From Stigmatella aurantiaca DW4/3-1 (lineage in GTDB: Bacteria; Myxococcota; Myxococcia; Myxococcales; Myxococcaceae): a DNA stretch of 64,000 bases. Location: assembly GCF_000165485.1 (NCBI RefSeq), contig NC_014623.1, positions 6,280,893 through 6,344,892 of the forward strand, read 5' to 3'. A program made the position numbers and the translations under genes. How positions within the stretch are numbered: the first letter of the stretch is position 1; every line of letters begins with the position of its first letter. Positions 46,967 through 54,922 of the stretch are shown here, in pieces. The notes below the pieces were generated by a model. The model had not been told where the DNA came from, searched no databases, and worked only from the letters and a program-made list of their open reading frames with translations.

Positions 46967-48483
46967 TTTACTCCGGTTCCGCAGAGATCGTCCGCGAGGC
47001 GGCCGACGTCCGGACGTCCCTGCCCTGCTTCCTGCTCCGAGGGGTGTTCTCCCGGAGCGAATGCCTGCGCCTCATCGAGGAGGCGGAAGGCGCGGGTTTC
47101 CAGGCCACCGGAGGGGATTACCCACCCTCCTACCGGGACAACGACCGGCAGGTTCATGACGACGGGGCGCTCGCGGAGGCGGTCTTCACGCGCCTCCGGC
47201 CGTTCCTCCCCGAGCGGCTGGTGGACGCCGAGGGAGAGGCCTGGCGGCTGAGGGGGCTCAACCCGCGCTTCCGCTTCTGCCGCTACCGGGGAGGCCAGCG
47301 CTTCTGCATCCATCGGGATGGCGCCTATGCGCCCAGCCCGTCGGTGCGCTCTCACCTGACGTGCATGCTCTACCTCAATGACGCCGAGGACTTTTCAGGT
47401 GGAGCGACCCGCTATTACGCCGAACGGTCCGAGGGGTCCGAGTTGCTGGGCGCGGTCCGTCCCCAGGCGGGCACCCTCATCGTCTTCGACCATGCGCTCT
47501 GGCACGATGGCGAGGCGGTCTCCGCGGGGACCAAATATGTCCTGCGGACCGATGTCCTCTATGAGCGTGAGGCCTCCACCCACGGCGCGCGGGCCGATCT
47601 CCCAGCCAATGTCCTCACCGGCCACCAAGGATACGTCTGGAGTGTGCTGGCGCGCCGGGATGGCACCCTGGCCACGGCTTCCCGCGATGGCACCGTGCGG
47701 CTGTGGCGCCTTTCGGAAGGACGGTGGGCCCCCGAGGCTGTGCTGACCGGTCACACCGCCTCGGCCGTCGCCCTGGCGGAGGACACCCAGGGCCGACTCT
47801 GGAGCGCTTCGCGCGACCGGACCGTCCGCCGCTGGGAAGGTGGCACCTCCCACATCGTGGGGCGCCATGAGGGGGCCGTGTTGAGCCTGGCCCCGCTCGA
47901 GGACGGGCGCGTGGCGAGCGGCGGGGCGGATGGGGTCATCCGGCTGTGGTCCTCCGCGGGGACGCCTCCTGAAGTCCTGCGAGGCCATACGGGCTGGGTC
48001 TGGGCCCTGGCGCCTCTGCCGGGAGGGGGGCTCGCTTCGGCTTCCGAGGATGGAACGGTGCGCCTGTGGCAAACCGCCCCCGCCCGCGAAGCCGCGCCGC
48101 CCACGCCGACAGGCGCCCCGGTCCGCGCCCTCGCCGTGCTGCCAACGGGGGGCCTCGTCTCGGGCCACGCCACGGGCGAGCTGACCCTCTGGGCGCTCGC
48201 CTTCACCCCTCACCCCACCCTTCAGGCCCTGCGCTCCCAGCGCATCCACGCGGGGGCGGTGTGCGCCCTGGCCGCCCTGGACCAGGGAGTCTTAGCCAGC
48301 GGTGGAGAAGACGACGGCCTCCACCTCACCCGCCTGCCAGACTTCACCGCCCTCGGCCGCTTCCACCACGCGGGCTTCGTCCGCGGGCTGGCCGTGCTGC
48401 CCAACGGCCAGCTCGCGAGCGCCTGCTACGACACCACCGTGCGGCTGTGGCACGCCCCCGCCCCCGGCCTCGGAATGGCCTGA
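46957..48483 (+). CDS. 2-oxoglutarate/Fe(II) dioxygenase fused to a seven-blade WD40 propeller
   Basis: 508 residues. Residues about 15-205 are a prolyl-4-hydroxylase-like dioxygenase: iron ligands His119 and Asp121 in FCIHRDGAY and His183 in DHALWHDGEAV, and the 2-oxoglutarate Arg197 in KYVLRTDVLY. Residues about 215-505 contain seven WD40-type units, for example VLTGHQGYVWSVLARRDGTL and ASRDGTVRLWRL, LRGHTGWVWALAPLPGGG, SASEDGTVRLW, FHHAGFVRGLAVLPNG. A hydroxylase fused to a propeller suggests it binds a partner protein and hydroxylates it, or is docked on a complex. No signal peptide is seen. ATG 46957 is used; the frame reaches a TTG at 46951. Confidence 0.9.
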   Translation: MRPIYSGSAEIVREAADVRTSLPCFLLRGVFSRSECLRLIEEAEGAGFQATGGDYPPSYRDNDRQVHDDGALAEAVFTRLRPFLPERLVDAEGEAWRLRGLNPRFRFCRYRGGQRFCIHRDGAYAPSPSVRSHLTCMLYLNDAEDFSGGATRYYAERSEGSELLGAVRPQAGTLIVFDHALWHDGEAVSAGTKYVLRTDVLYEREASTHGARADLPANVLTGHQGYVWSVLARRDGTLATASRDGTVRLWRLSEGRWAPEAVLTGHTASAVALAEDTQGRLWSASRDRTVRRWEGGTSHIVGRHEGAVLSLAPLEDGRVASGGADGVIRLWSSAGTPPEVLRGHTGWVWALAPLPGGGLASASEDGTVRLWQTAPAREAAPPTPTGAPVRALAVLPTGGLVSGHATGELTLWALAFTPHPTLQALRSQRIHAGAVCALAALDQGVLASGGEDDGLHLTRLPDFTALGRFHHAGFVRGLAVLPNGQLASACYDTTVRLWHAPAPGLGMA

Positions 48484-48487
48484 CGGC

Positions 48488-49114
48488 TCAGGGCGCGGCG
48501 GCGGACGGGGGGGCGGCGGCCTTCAAGCGCAGGCCCACCAAGTACACCTCCATGCTGGCCCCGCGCGTGGCCTCGGGCCGGACCACCTTGACCTCGTCGT
48601 AGCTGGCGCGCACCTGGTCGCGAAATGCCTCGAAGTCGCCGCCCATGAAGAGCTTGGCCACGAAGCTCGAACCGGGCCGGCCTCTTTCCACCGCCACCTC
48701 CAGCGCCTTGCCCGCGAGCCGCAGGCTGCGCGCCTCGTCCGTCGCCTTGATGCCGCTCGTCTTGGGCGCCATGTCCGAGATGACCGCGTCGAGCGGCCCC
48801 TCGTACAGCGCCCGCAGCCGCGCGTCGAAGTCGTCCGCCAGCACGTCCAGCACCGCCGTCGTCACGTGCTTCTGGGGGAACGGGCGAATGGCGACGATGT
48901 CCACGCCGATGACCCGTCCGGACAGGCCCACGGTGTCGGCGAGAATCTGCAAGAAGCCCCCGGGAGCAGCGCCAAGGTCCAGCACCACCCCCCCTTTCTT
49001 CACGACCGGGAAGCGCCTTAAAATTTCGTCGACTTTGAAGGCGGACCTGGCGCGGAGCCCCTCTTGTTTGGCTTTCTGGAAATAGTGGTCTTTCGGACGG
49101 TAGGGCTTGCCCAT
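48488..49114 (-). CDS. rlmE: RlmE/FtsJ 23S rRNA 2'-O-methyltransferase
   Basis: 208 residues from ATG 49114 (MGKPYRPKDHYF), the usual family start; the longer frame to 49213 adds no conserved residues. It methylates U2552 of 23S rRNA. The K-D-K-E catalytic set is visible: Lys in RSAFKVDEI, Asp in ISDMAPKTSG, Lys in FVAKLFMGG, Glu in MEVYLVGL. The SAM motif is VLDLGAAPGGFLQIL. It is convergent with the oxygenase-WD40 gene (4 bases apart) and divergent from the small membrane protein gene at 49212. Confidence 0.93.
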   Translation of the reverse strand: MGKPYRPKDHYFQKAKQEGLRARSAFKVDEILRRFPVVKKGGVVLDLGAAPGGFLQILADTVGLSGRVIGVDIVAIRPFPQKHVTTAVLDVLADDFDARLRALYEGPLDAVISDMAPKTSGIKATDEARSLRLAGKALEVAVERGRPGSSFVAKLFMGGDFEAFRDQVRASYDEVKVVRPEATRGASMEVYLVGLRLKAAAPPSAAAP

Positions 49115-49211
49115 GGTTGGAGGGGTCCCTACCATCGGGCACTGTCTTCCGAAAAGGTGGGGGCGGTCGCGGGTGTCGGATACCCGTGGATGGGACGAAC
49201 CGGGAGGGTCC

Positions 49212-49637
49212 ATGGGTACGCGTAGCGTGGTCGCAGCGGTCAGCGTTGCCCTGGTCTCCGCCGGAGCCGCGATTTACTGCTACACCCGGGCCGAAGCCCT
49301 CCACTCCGAAGCCCGCTGGCTGCTCGAGCGGGGCAACGCCCAGGCCCTCGAGTATGCCCAGCGCCTGGACAGCACGGTGGCGGACGAGCAACTGAAGACG
49401 TTCTCCTCGCGGCGCTCGGTCATGGAGAAGGCGCACCTGTGGCAGCGCGGGCAAATGCTCGGCGTGATGGGGGCGGCGCTCTCCATCCTGGCTGCCTACA
49501 TGCTCTTCCTGCTGCGGCGCCTGGATTCGCAGCTGGATGACGCGACGGGCGAAGAGTTCCAGCAGCCCCCGCCCTCCTCCAGCCCGCCGCCTCCCTCGAA
49601 GTCCCCTCCAGCGTTCGTGCCCAGCCCTCACCGCTGA
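49212..49637 (+). CDS. Small two-helix membrane protein
   Basis: 141 residues from ATG 49212, with a strong ribosome site GGGAGG five bases upstream. The first membrane helix is at about 4-22 (VVAAVSVALVSAGAAIYCY); a helical periplasmic segment of about 55 residues follows, then a second membrane helix at about 77-97 (MLGVMGAALSILAAYMLFLL). The C-terminus is Pro/Ser-rich. No family is recognised. The zinc-ribbon gene lies 54 bases downstream on the same strand. Confidence 0.75.
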   Translation: MGTRSVVAAVSVALVSAGAAIYCYTRAEALHSEARWLLERGNAQALEYAQRLDSTVADEQLKTFSSRRSVMEKAHLWQRGQMLGVMGAALSILAAYMLFLLRRLDSQLDDATGEEFQQPPPSSSPPPPSKSPPAFVPSPHR

Positions 49638-49691
49638 GCGCTCGCCGCGGCTGGCGCCGTGCTGGCAAGATGGCGCCCCCACGGAGGTGCC

Positions 49692-49979
49692 ATGCCTGGC
49701 TGCGCCCACTGCGGACGTCCGCTCGACATCGTTGGAAACCAGGTGGGGCGGCGCGACACCTGCCCTCACTGCGGCGAAGAGGTGCACTCGTGCCGCAACT
49801 GCCGCCACTTCGAGCCCTCCGTGGCCAAGCAGTGCAAGGAGCCCTTCGCGGACGTGCCCTCGGACAAGGACGACGCCAACTTCTGTGAGCTGTTCCAGAT
49901 TGGCGAAGGGGGCCTCCACGTCAAGGAGAGCCGCGACGCGCTGCTCTCCGCCGCGGAGGCCCTGTTCCGCAAGAAGTAG
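49692..49979 (+). CDS. Small zinc-ribbon protein
   Basis: 95 residues with a perfect ribosome site (GGAGGTG) just before ATG 49692. The N-terminal half has three Cys pairs, CAHC, CPHC and CRNC, the first two forming a zinc ribbon of about 20 residues (PGCAHCGRPLDIVGNQ ... DTCPHCGEEV); the pair CRNC with Cys in QCKEPF and FCELF probably forms a second metal site. The C-terminal helix carries SAAEALFRKK. It has the look of a regulator or assembly factor of the zinc-ribbon kind, but no function is assigned. It ends three bases before the convergent phosphofructokinase stop. Confidence 0.8.
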   Translation: MPGCAHCGRPLDIVGNQVGRRDTCPHCGEEVHSCRNCRHFEPSVAKQCKEPFADVPSDKDDANFCELFQIGEGGLHVKESRDALLSAAEALFRKK

Positions 49980-49982
49980 ACC

Positions 49983-51272
49983 CTACTGCTGGGTCATCAG
50001 CTTCAGGCCCGCATCCGGGGTGACCTCGGGCTCGTCTTTCACCAGGTGGAAGAACTGGTCCCGGAACGCCTCGGGCGTGAGGTGGGTCGTCGTGGCGAGG
50101 CGGGCCAGTTCCTCGGGCTTGTTGAAGTCCTCGCGCTTGAGGCGGAGCATGAACCCCCGGGCGATCTGGTAGCGATCGGAGTCCACGTCCACCAGCCGCA
50201 CCCGGGGCATTCCCGTGTCCGGGTTCTTCATCGTCTGGAAGGACAGGGGCTGGAACTGGCCGTTGATGATGGCCACCACCGCCTCGGTGCCTCCCTGGAT
50301 GATGTAGCGGGCCGCGCAGTGCCCCAGGTCTCGCGTGTATTCCATGTCGAAGGGAATGGGGTCGGCGCAGCGCACCTCGTAGCCGATGTACTTCGGAATG
50401 AGCGTGGCCTTGAGGCCCAGCCCCGCGAGCCGCTCCTTCACCCCCTTCTCCAGCACCTCCCCCAGCTGGATGTCCGCCACGTGGAGGTTGCCCATGTGGT
50501 CCCTCGGCAGCTCCGTGTACTTGGCCAGATCCTCGGGGATGATGCAGTCGGCGAGCCCCTCGGCCAGCAGCGCGATGCCATCCGGCCGCCCGTACGCCAG
50601 CCGCTTGAGGACCGAGCCCGTCAGGATGTCGACGACGGTGGCGAAGGGGACCTTCTTGCCGCGGAACTCCTCGGGGATGAGGGTGACGGTGGCCCCCACC
50701 GCCTTGCCGATCGACAGCGCGAGGTGGCCCGCCTTGCGGCCCTGAGCGACGACGAAGTACCAGCGCGAGGTGGTCTTCGCGTCGACCATGAGGTTCTTCA
50801 CGATGTCCACGCCGACGTGACGCGCGGTCTGGAACCCGAAGGTGCTCGTGTCGTGGGGCAGATCGATGTCGTTGTCGATCGTCTTGGGAACGTGGACCAC
50901 CCGGATCTTCCCCCGGGTCTTCTCCGAGATAATCTGCGCCAGCGTCGCGGTGCCATCACCACCGATGGTGATGAGCATGCCCACGCCCAACCGCTCCATG
51001 GCGTCAATCGTCCGCTGGAGGTGCTCGGGAGAGCGGGTGGGGTTGGCGCGGGAGATGCCAATGTGCGAGCCGCCCCGGAAGTGGATGCGGCTGGTGTCCG
51101 CGATGGTGAGCGGCACCACCCGGGAGATGTCCCCCTCGGAGAGCCACTTGAATCCATCCTGGATGCCAAGCACCTCCACCCCCGAGAGACAGGCCCGGAT
51201 GGTGGCCGCTCCGATGACACTGTTGATGCCTGGAGCAGGTCCTCCAGCGACGACGATGGCGAGCTTCTTCAT
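49983..51272 (-). CDS. 6-phosphofructokinase (mixed-type group)
   Basis: 429 residues from ATG 51272 (GGAG just upstream); a longer frame upstream to 51449 has no conserved content and overlaps the marR promoter. The N-terminal phosphate-binding motif is VVAGGPAPGINSVI, then GGDGT at 104-108, PKTIDND at 129-135 and IEEFRGKK-like later segments. The Gly after GGD fits ATP use, while the Lys in PKTIDND is typical of the pyrophosphate/group II branch, so cofactor choice is not certain. M. xanthus has a phosphofructokinase controlled by the Ser/Thr kinase Pkn4; no kinase is adjacent here. It is divergent from marR. Confidence 0.9.
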   Translation of the reverse strand: MKKLAIVVAGGPAPGINSVIGAATIRACLSGVEVLGIQDGFKWLSEGDISRVVPLTIADTSRIHFRGGSHIGISRANPTRSPEHLQRTIDAMERLGVGMLITIGGDGTATLAQIISEKTRGKIRVVHVPKTIDNDIDLPHDTSTFGFQTARHVGVDIVKNLMVDAKTTSRWYFVVAQGRKAGHLALSIGKAVGATVTLIPEEFRGKKVPFATVVDILTGSVLKRLAYGRPDGIALLAEGLADCIIPEDLAKYTELPRDHMGNLHVADIQLGEVLEKGVKERLAGLGLKATLIPKYIGYEVRCADPIPFDMEYTRDLGHCAARYIIQGGTEAVVAIINGQFQPLSFQTMKNPDTGMPRVRLVDVDSDRYQIARGFMLRLKREDFNKPEELARLATTTHLTPEAFRDQFFHLVKDEPEVTPDAGLKLMTQQ

Positions 51273-51377
51273 GTCTCCAGCCTCGAAGGGGTTCGCCGCA
51301 TCCTGGCCCGAGGAGGGGGGGGAATCAGCAAAAACCTGAGGAATCTTGAGGATCTCTCCGCCCAGCCCAGAGGGGGT

Positions 51378-51405
51378 TTGACAGATATAACAGTGCTTAT
51401 ACAAA
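51378..51405 (+). promoter_or_regulatory. marR promoter with TATAA-N6-TTATA operator
   Basis: TTGACA (51378-51383), a 16-base spacer and TACAAA (51400-51405). Within the spacer lies the inverted repeat TATAA (51386-51390) - CAGTGC - TTATA (51397-51401), placed to be blocked by a bound MarR dimer. The predicted start point is within a few bases of the ATG (51412), so the mRNA may be leaderless. The tract is unusually AT-rich for this genome. Confidence 0.5.
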
Positions 51406-51411
51406 TACGGC

Positions 51412-51894
51412 ATGGAGGCTTCCGCCACACTCGGCACCCTGCTGCGCACCCTGCTGGACCACCTGGATGGGGCGGTCGAGGAGGCGTACCGGAACCAGGG
51501 GCTGGACTACCGCCCGCGCTACACGCCGGTGATGAAGGTGTTGCGCCACGAGCCCGCGACCATCCGCGAGCTTGCCACCCGGGCGGGCCTCAGCCACTCG
51601 GCGATGAGCCAGACCATCGCGCAGATGACCCGGCATGGGCTGGTGACGGCCAAGCCCGGCCAAGACGCGAGGGAGCGCATCATCACCCTCACCCCGAAAG
51701 CGGCCGCGATGCTGACGGCGCTCGAACGGCAGTGGCGGGTGACCGAGGCGGCGGCGCGCTCGCTCGACACGGACCTTGGCATGCCGCTGGCCGACGTGCT
51801 GCGCCAGGCGATCGACGCACTCGACCGCCGTTCCTTCGGGGACCGCATCGCCCAGGCGGCCACTTCTCTTTCAGACAGCCAGGAGTCCCGATGA
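51412..51894 (+). CDS. MarR-family transcriptional regulator
   Basis: 160 residues. Winged-helix domain at about 30-105: helix-turn-helix ATIRELATRAGLSHSAMSQTIAQMTRHGLV, then the wing with DARERIITLTPKA. The dimerisation helices are at both ends. MarR proteins repress their own operon and respond to small molecules. It overlaps the S41 peptidase gene by four bases (ATGA), so it very likely controls that gene; a candidate operator lies in its promoter. The inducer is not known. Confidence 0.93.
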   Translation: MEASATLGTLLRTLLDHLDGAVEEAYRNQGLDYRPRYTPVMKVLRHEPATIRELATRAGLSHSAMSQTIAQMTRHGLVTAKPGQDARERIITLTPKAAAMLTALERQWRVTEAAARSLDTDLGMPLADVLRQAIDALDRRSFGDRIAQAATSLSDSQESR

Positions 51895-53252
51895 CCTTCT
51901 TTCGCTTTGCCAATGCCCCGATCGCCGCGGTGGCGCTGATGCTCGCGGCCCTGCCGGGCCTCTCCTGGGCCCAACAGCCCACGAAGACGGACACCCCAGA
52001 GCCCAGTGCGGTCCTGTCGCCCGCCCAAGCCGACGCGGCCTTCCAGGCCATCGTCGCCGAGCTGGACCGGTCCTATGTCTTTCCCGAGAAGCTGCCCACG
52101 ATCCGGGCCGCGCTCCATCAAGCCAAGGCCGCGGGGCGCTATGACGTGGACACCCCCTCGGTGTTCGCGGAACGGATCACCGAGGACATGAAGGCAGCAA
52201 GCGCCGACGGACACCTCTACCTGTACTACGCGCCCGCCGAGTCCGCAGCGGCCAAGACTTCCCGGGCGGAGGGGCCCAAGCCCGGTGACGCCCTGGACAC
52301 CTTCCTGCGGGCGCAAGCGGCGCGAGACCACCATGGCTTGTCCGACGCCCGGCTCCTCGCCGGTAACCTGCGATACCTGCGCATCACGGGCTTCGAGTGG
52401 ATCGAGGACGAAACAGGGGCGGTCTACGACGACGCGATGCGCTTCCTACGGGACGCGGACGCGATCATCATCGACATCCGCGGAAATGGCGGCGGCTCGC
52501 ACGCGGCGGTGCGGTATCTGACCAGCCACTTCATGGACAGCGATCAGCTGCTGTTCACCTTCCTGAAGCCGGGCGAGCCTCCCAAGCAGTCCCACACGCT
52601 GGAACACCTTCCGGCCGGCCGCATGAAGGGCAAACCGCTGTATGTGCTGATCGACGGCGGGGTGGCCTCGGCCGGTGAGGACTTCGCCTATCAGGTCAGC
52701 CAATTTCGCCTCGGCGAGTTGGTCGGCGAGCGCACCGCGGGCTCCGCCAACAACAACCTGCTCGTGCCGGTCGATCCCGGCTTCATGTTGAGCGTCTCCT
52801 ACGGCCGGCCCGTCCACGCCGTGAGTGGGGGAAACTGGCAGGGAACTGGAATTGCGCCCACCGTTCCGGCCGAGTCCTCAACGGCCCTGGACGTGGCGCA
52901 ATCGCTGGCCCTGAAGCGGCTGGCCACCCGCCCAGACGCAACGCCTCGGCAGCGGGCGGAATACGCGTGGGCCCAGATCGGGCTCGAGGCACGGCGCCAC
53001 CCTCCCGCCGTCACCGTCGCCCGCCTGAAGACGCTCGCGGGGCGTTATGGCCAGGCCACCGTGACCTTCAAGAATGACGCGCTGTGGCTGTCCACACGGC
53101 CGGGCGGCCCCACCCGGCGAATGACCCCCCTGACGGAGGACGGCCTGTTCGCCATCGAGGGCAACGAGATGCTCCGGGCCCGCTTCACCTCCGCCGGCTT
53201 GGAGACCCTCTGGAGAGGAGATCCGAACCCGCGCCGGTTCCCGAAGAAGTGA
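51891..53252 (+). CDS. Exported S41-family (tricorn-like) peptidase
   Basis: 453 residues starting with an ATGA overlap to marR. A signal peptide MTFFRFANAPIAAVALMLA...LSWAQ is followed by an N-terminal helical region and the S41 core at about 150-345. The probable nucleophile is Ser260 (GGVASAGEDFAYQV), with NGGGSH and GERTAGSANNNLL as oxyanion and structural parts. The C-terminal region (about 350-450) looks like the beta-barrel/DUF tail found in these retinol-binding-type peptidases, with a lipocalin-like LDEF-type pattern. Under MarR control it may take part in detoxification or processing of an exported peptide. No PDZ domain is seen. Confidence 0.88.
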   Translation: MTFFRFANAPIAAVALMLAALPGLSWAQQPTKTDTPEPSAVLSPAQADAAFQAIVAELDRSYVFPEKLPTIRAALHQAKAAGRYDVDTPSVFAERITEDMKAASADGHLYLYYAPAESAAAKTSRAEGPKPGDALDTFLRAQAARDHHGLSDARLLAGNLRYLRITGFEWIEDETGAVYDDAMRFLRDADAIIIDIRGNGGGSHAAVRYLTSHFMDSDQLLFTFLKPGEPPKQSHTLEHLPAGRMKGKPLYVLIDGGVASAGEDFAYQVSQFRLGELVGERTAGSANNNLLVPVDPGFMLSVSYGRPVHAVSGGNWQGTGIAPTVPAESSTALDVAQSLALKRLATRPDATPRQRAEYAWAQIGLEARRHPPAVTVARLKTLAGRYGQATVTFKNDALWLSTRPGGPTRRMTPLTEDGLFAIEGNEMLRARFTSAGLETLWRGDPNPRRFPKK

Positions 53253-53354
53253 ACAGCGAGCGGCCAGCTCGCATTGAGAGGCGGTATCCCGAAGGGTAGC
53301 GTGGAGCAAGCAGGCCCAGGTGGACTTCACCCAAAACCCAAGGAGTTTTGCCCC

Positions 53355-53657
53355 ATGCGAATCACCGCGCTTCTGGTTGTCTGTGTCACGGGTCTCACCC
53401 TCGCGATGGCAGGTTGTGGAGGCACCGTCGAGTCCGAGCCGTCCCAGGCGCCCGAGTCCACCCTCGCTGGGCAGCAGGTCTCCCAGGAAGACGGCGCCGA
53501 AGGAGAGGTCTCGGAGATGGCCGGTGGCTGTCCCAGGATCTGGGTGTGCCCCACCACCGAGGCCAGCTACGGCACGGCCGCGCAGTGCAGGACCGCGTGT
53601 GGCGGTGCCACTTGCTATTTGGATTACGCGTGCAACGGCTCGTGCATCTGCCCCTGA
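53355..53657 (+). CDS. Small cysteine-rich lipoprotein
   Basis: 100 residues from ATG 53355, with ribosome site AAGGAG nine bases upstream; a longer frame to 53274 lacks one. The signal peptide ends in lipobox LAMAGC, so it is lipidated. An acidic spacer (about 20-55) precedes a C-terminal domain of about 44 residues with eight Cys (GGCPRIWVC, QCRTACGG, TCYLDYAC, GSCIC), expected to form four disulfides. Small Cys-rich lipoproteins of this sort are typical of myxobacteria; no function is known. It is 102 bases after the S41 gene and its stop faces the acyl-CoA dehydrogenase stop. Confidence 0.8.
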   Translation: MRITALLVVCVTGLTLAMAGCGGTVESEPSQAPESTLAGQQVSQEDGAEGEVSEMAGGCPRIWVCPTTEASYGTAAQCRTACGGATCYLDYACNGSCICP

Positions 53658-53708
53658 TGGGCGCCGTCACGAGCGCCCCGGTGGGGGACTGCTCCCCCCC
53701 TGCCTGAT

Positions 53709-54848
53709 CTAGAAGTTGTAGATCTTCGAGAGGATCTCCTTCATCACCTCGGAGGTCCCTCCTCCGATGGTGATGAGGCGGATGTCCCGCCATGCCCGGG
53801 CGATGGGCGTCTCCTCGATGTAGCCCATGCCCCCGAAGAACTGCTGGCAGTCGTAGGCCACGCGCTGCGCCAGATCTCCCGCGAAGAGCTTCGCCATGGA
53901 GATCTCCTTCACCGCGTTCTCCTTCTGATCGAAGACCGCCACCGCGTGGTACGTGAGCCGCTTGGCGGCCTCGATGGCGGTGAGGTGCTCGACGAACTTG
54001 TGGCGCCACACCTGGAACTTGAGCAGCGGCTTGCCGAAGGCCTCCCGCTCGGTGCCATAGCGCAGCGCGTCCTCCACCATGCGCTCCATGCCCGCCACCG
54101 CCGTGAGCGCGGTCACCAGCCGCTCGCCCTGGAAGTTGGTCATGATGGAGTAGAAGCCCTCGTTCTCCGCGCCCAGCACGTAGCGCCGGGGGATGCGGCA
54201 GTCCTCGAAGAAGAGGATGGCCGTGTCCGAGGAGAGGTTGCCCACCTTGTCGAGCTTCTTGGACACCGAGAAGCCCTTCACGTCCGTGGGGAACGTCACC
54301 AGGGAGATGCCCCCGTAGCCGGCCTCGCCCGTGCGCACCCCCAGCGTGATGAAGTCCGCCCGGGTGCCGTTGGTGATCCACATCTTCGAGCCGTTGATGA
54401 CGTAGTCGTCGCCGTCGATGCGCGCCGTCGTCTTCATGTTGGCCACGTCCGAGCCCACCCCCGGCTCGCTCACGCCCAGCGCGGCGATCTTCTCTCCCTT
54501 GAGCGCGGGCTCCAGGAACTCGCGCTTCTGCTCGTCCGTGCCGATCTCGTTGATGATGGGCGTGGCCATCTGGCCCTGCACCAGCAGCGCCATGTTCACG
54601 CCCGCGTTCTGGCTGCGCGACAGCTCCTCGCAGAACGCCGTCACGAACCAGTAGTCCAGGCCACTGCCGCCGTACTTGGGATCGTGGTTGATGCCCAGGA
54701 AACCCAGATCGCCCGCCTGTTTGAAGATCTCTCGCGGGAAGATACCCTCCCGGTCCCACTCCAGTGCGTGCGGCGTCAGCTCCTTCTCGACCCAAGCACG
54801 GACAGTCTTGCGGAATGCCTCGTGCTCCGCGGTGAAGGGGGTGAGCAT
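53709..54848 (-). CDS. Acyl-CoA dehydrogenase
   Basis: 379 residues, normal for the family. It oxidises acyl-CoA to trans-2-enoyl-CoA with FAD. Motifs: [20 protein letters not shown] (FAD/substrate loop), [32 protein letters not shown], the FGKPLLKFQ helix and C-terminal [21 protein letters not shown]. The common catalytic Glu site in YEGTSE reads GGGTSE, so the base must lie elsewhere, as in isovaleryl-CoA and long-chain types. The ribosome site is weak (AAGGAG appears about 10 bases before ATG). Divergent from the hypothetical gene at 54923. Confidence 0.93.
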   Translation of the reverse strand: MLTPFTAEHEAFRKTVRAWVEKELTPHALEWDREGIFPREIFKQAGDLGFLGINHDPKYGGSGLDYWFVTAFCEELSRSQNAGVNMALLVQGQMATPIINEIGTDEQKREFLEPALKGEKIAALGVSEPGVGSDVANMKTTARIDGDDYVINGSKMWITNGTRADFITLGVRTGEAGYGGISLVTFPTDVKGFSVSKKLDKVGNLSSDTAILFFEDCRIPRRYVLGAENEGFYSIMTNFQGERLVTALTAVAGMERMVEDALRYGTEREAFGKPLLKFQVWRHKFVEHLTAIEAAKRLTYHAVAVFDQKENAVKEISMAKLFAGDLAQRVAYDCQQFFGGMGYIEETPIARAWRDIRLITIGGGTSEVMKEILSKIYNF

Positions 54849-54922
54849 GGCGGCTCCTTGGAAAGGTTGATTCCCAAGTCAATAGCAGGCGATGTCCTCC
54901 TGAACAAGCCTCCGGCCCCGCC

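Noticed and set aside
49107-49211. Extended N-terminus for the small membrane protein (ATG at 49107)
   Set aside because: GGGAGG directly before 49212 and the membrane helix after it fix the start; the extra part overlaps the divergent rlmE start.
51273-51449. 59-residue N-terminal extension of phosphofructokinase
   Set aside because: It overlaps the marR promoter, has no conserved residues and a good ribosome site precedes the ATG at 51272.
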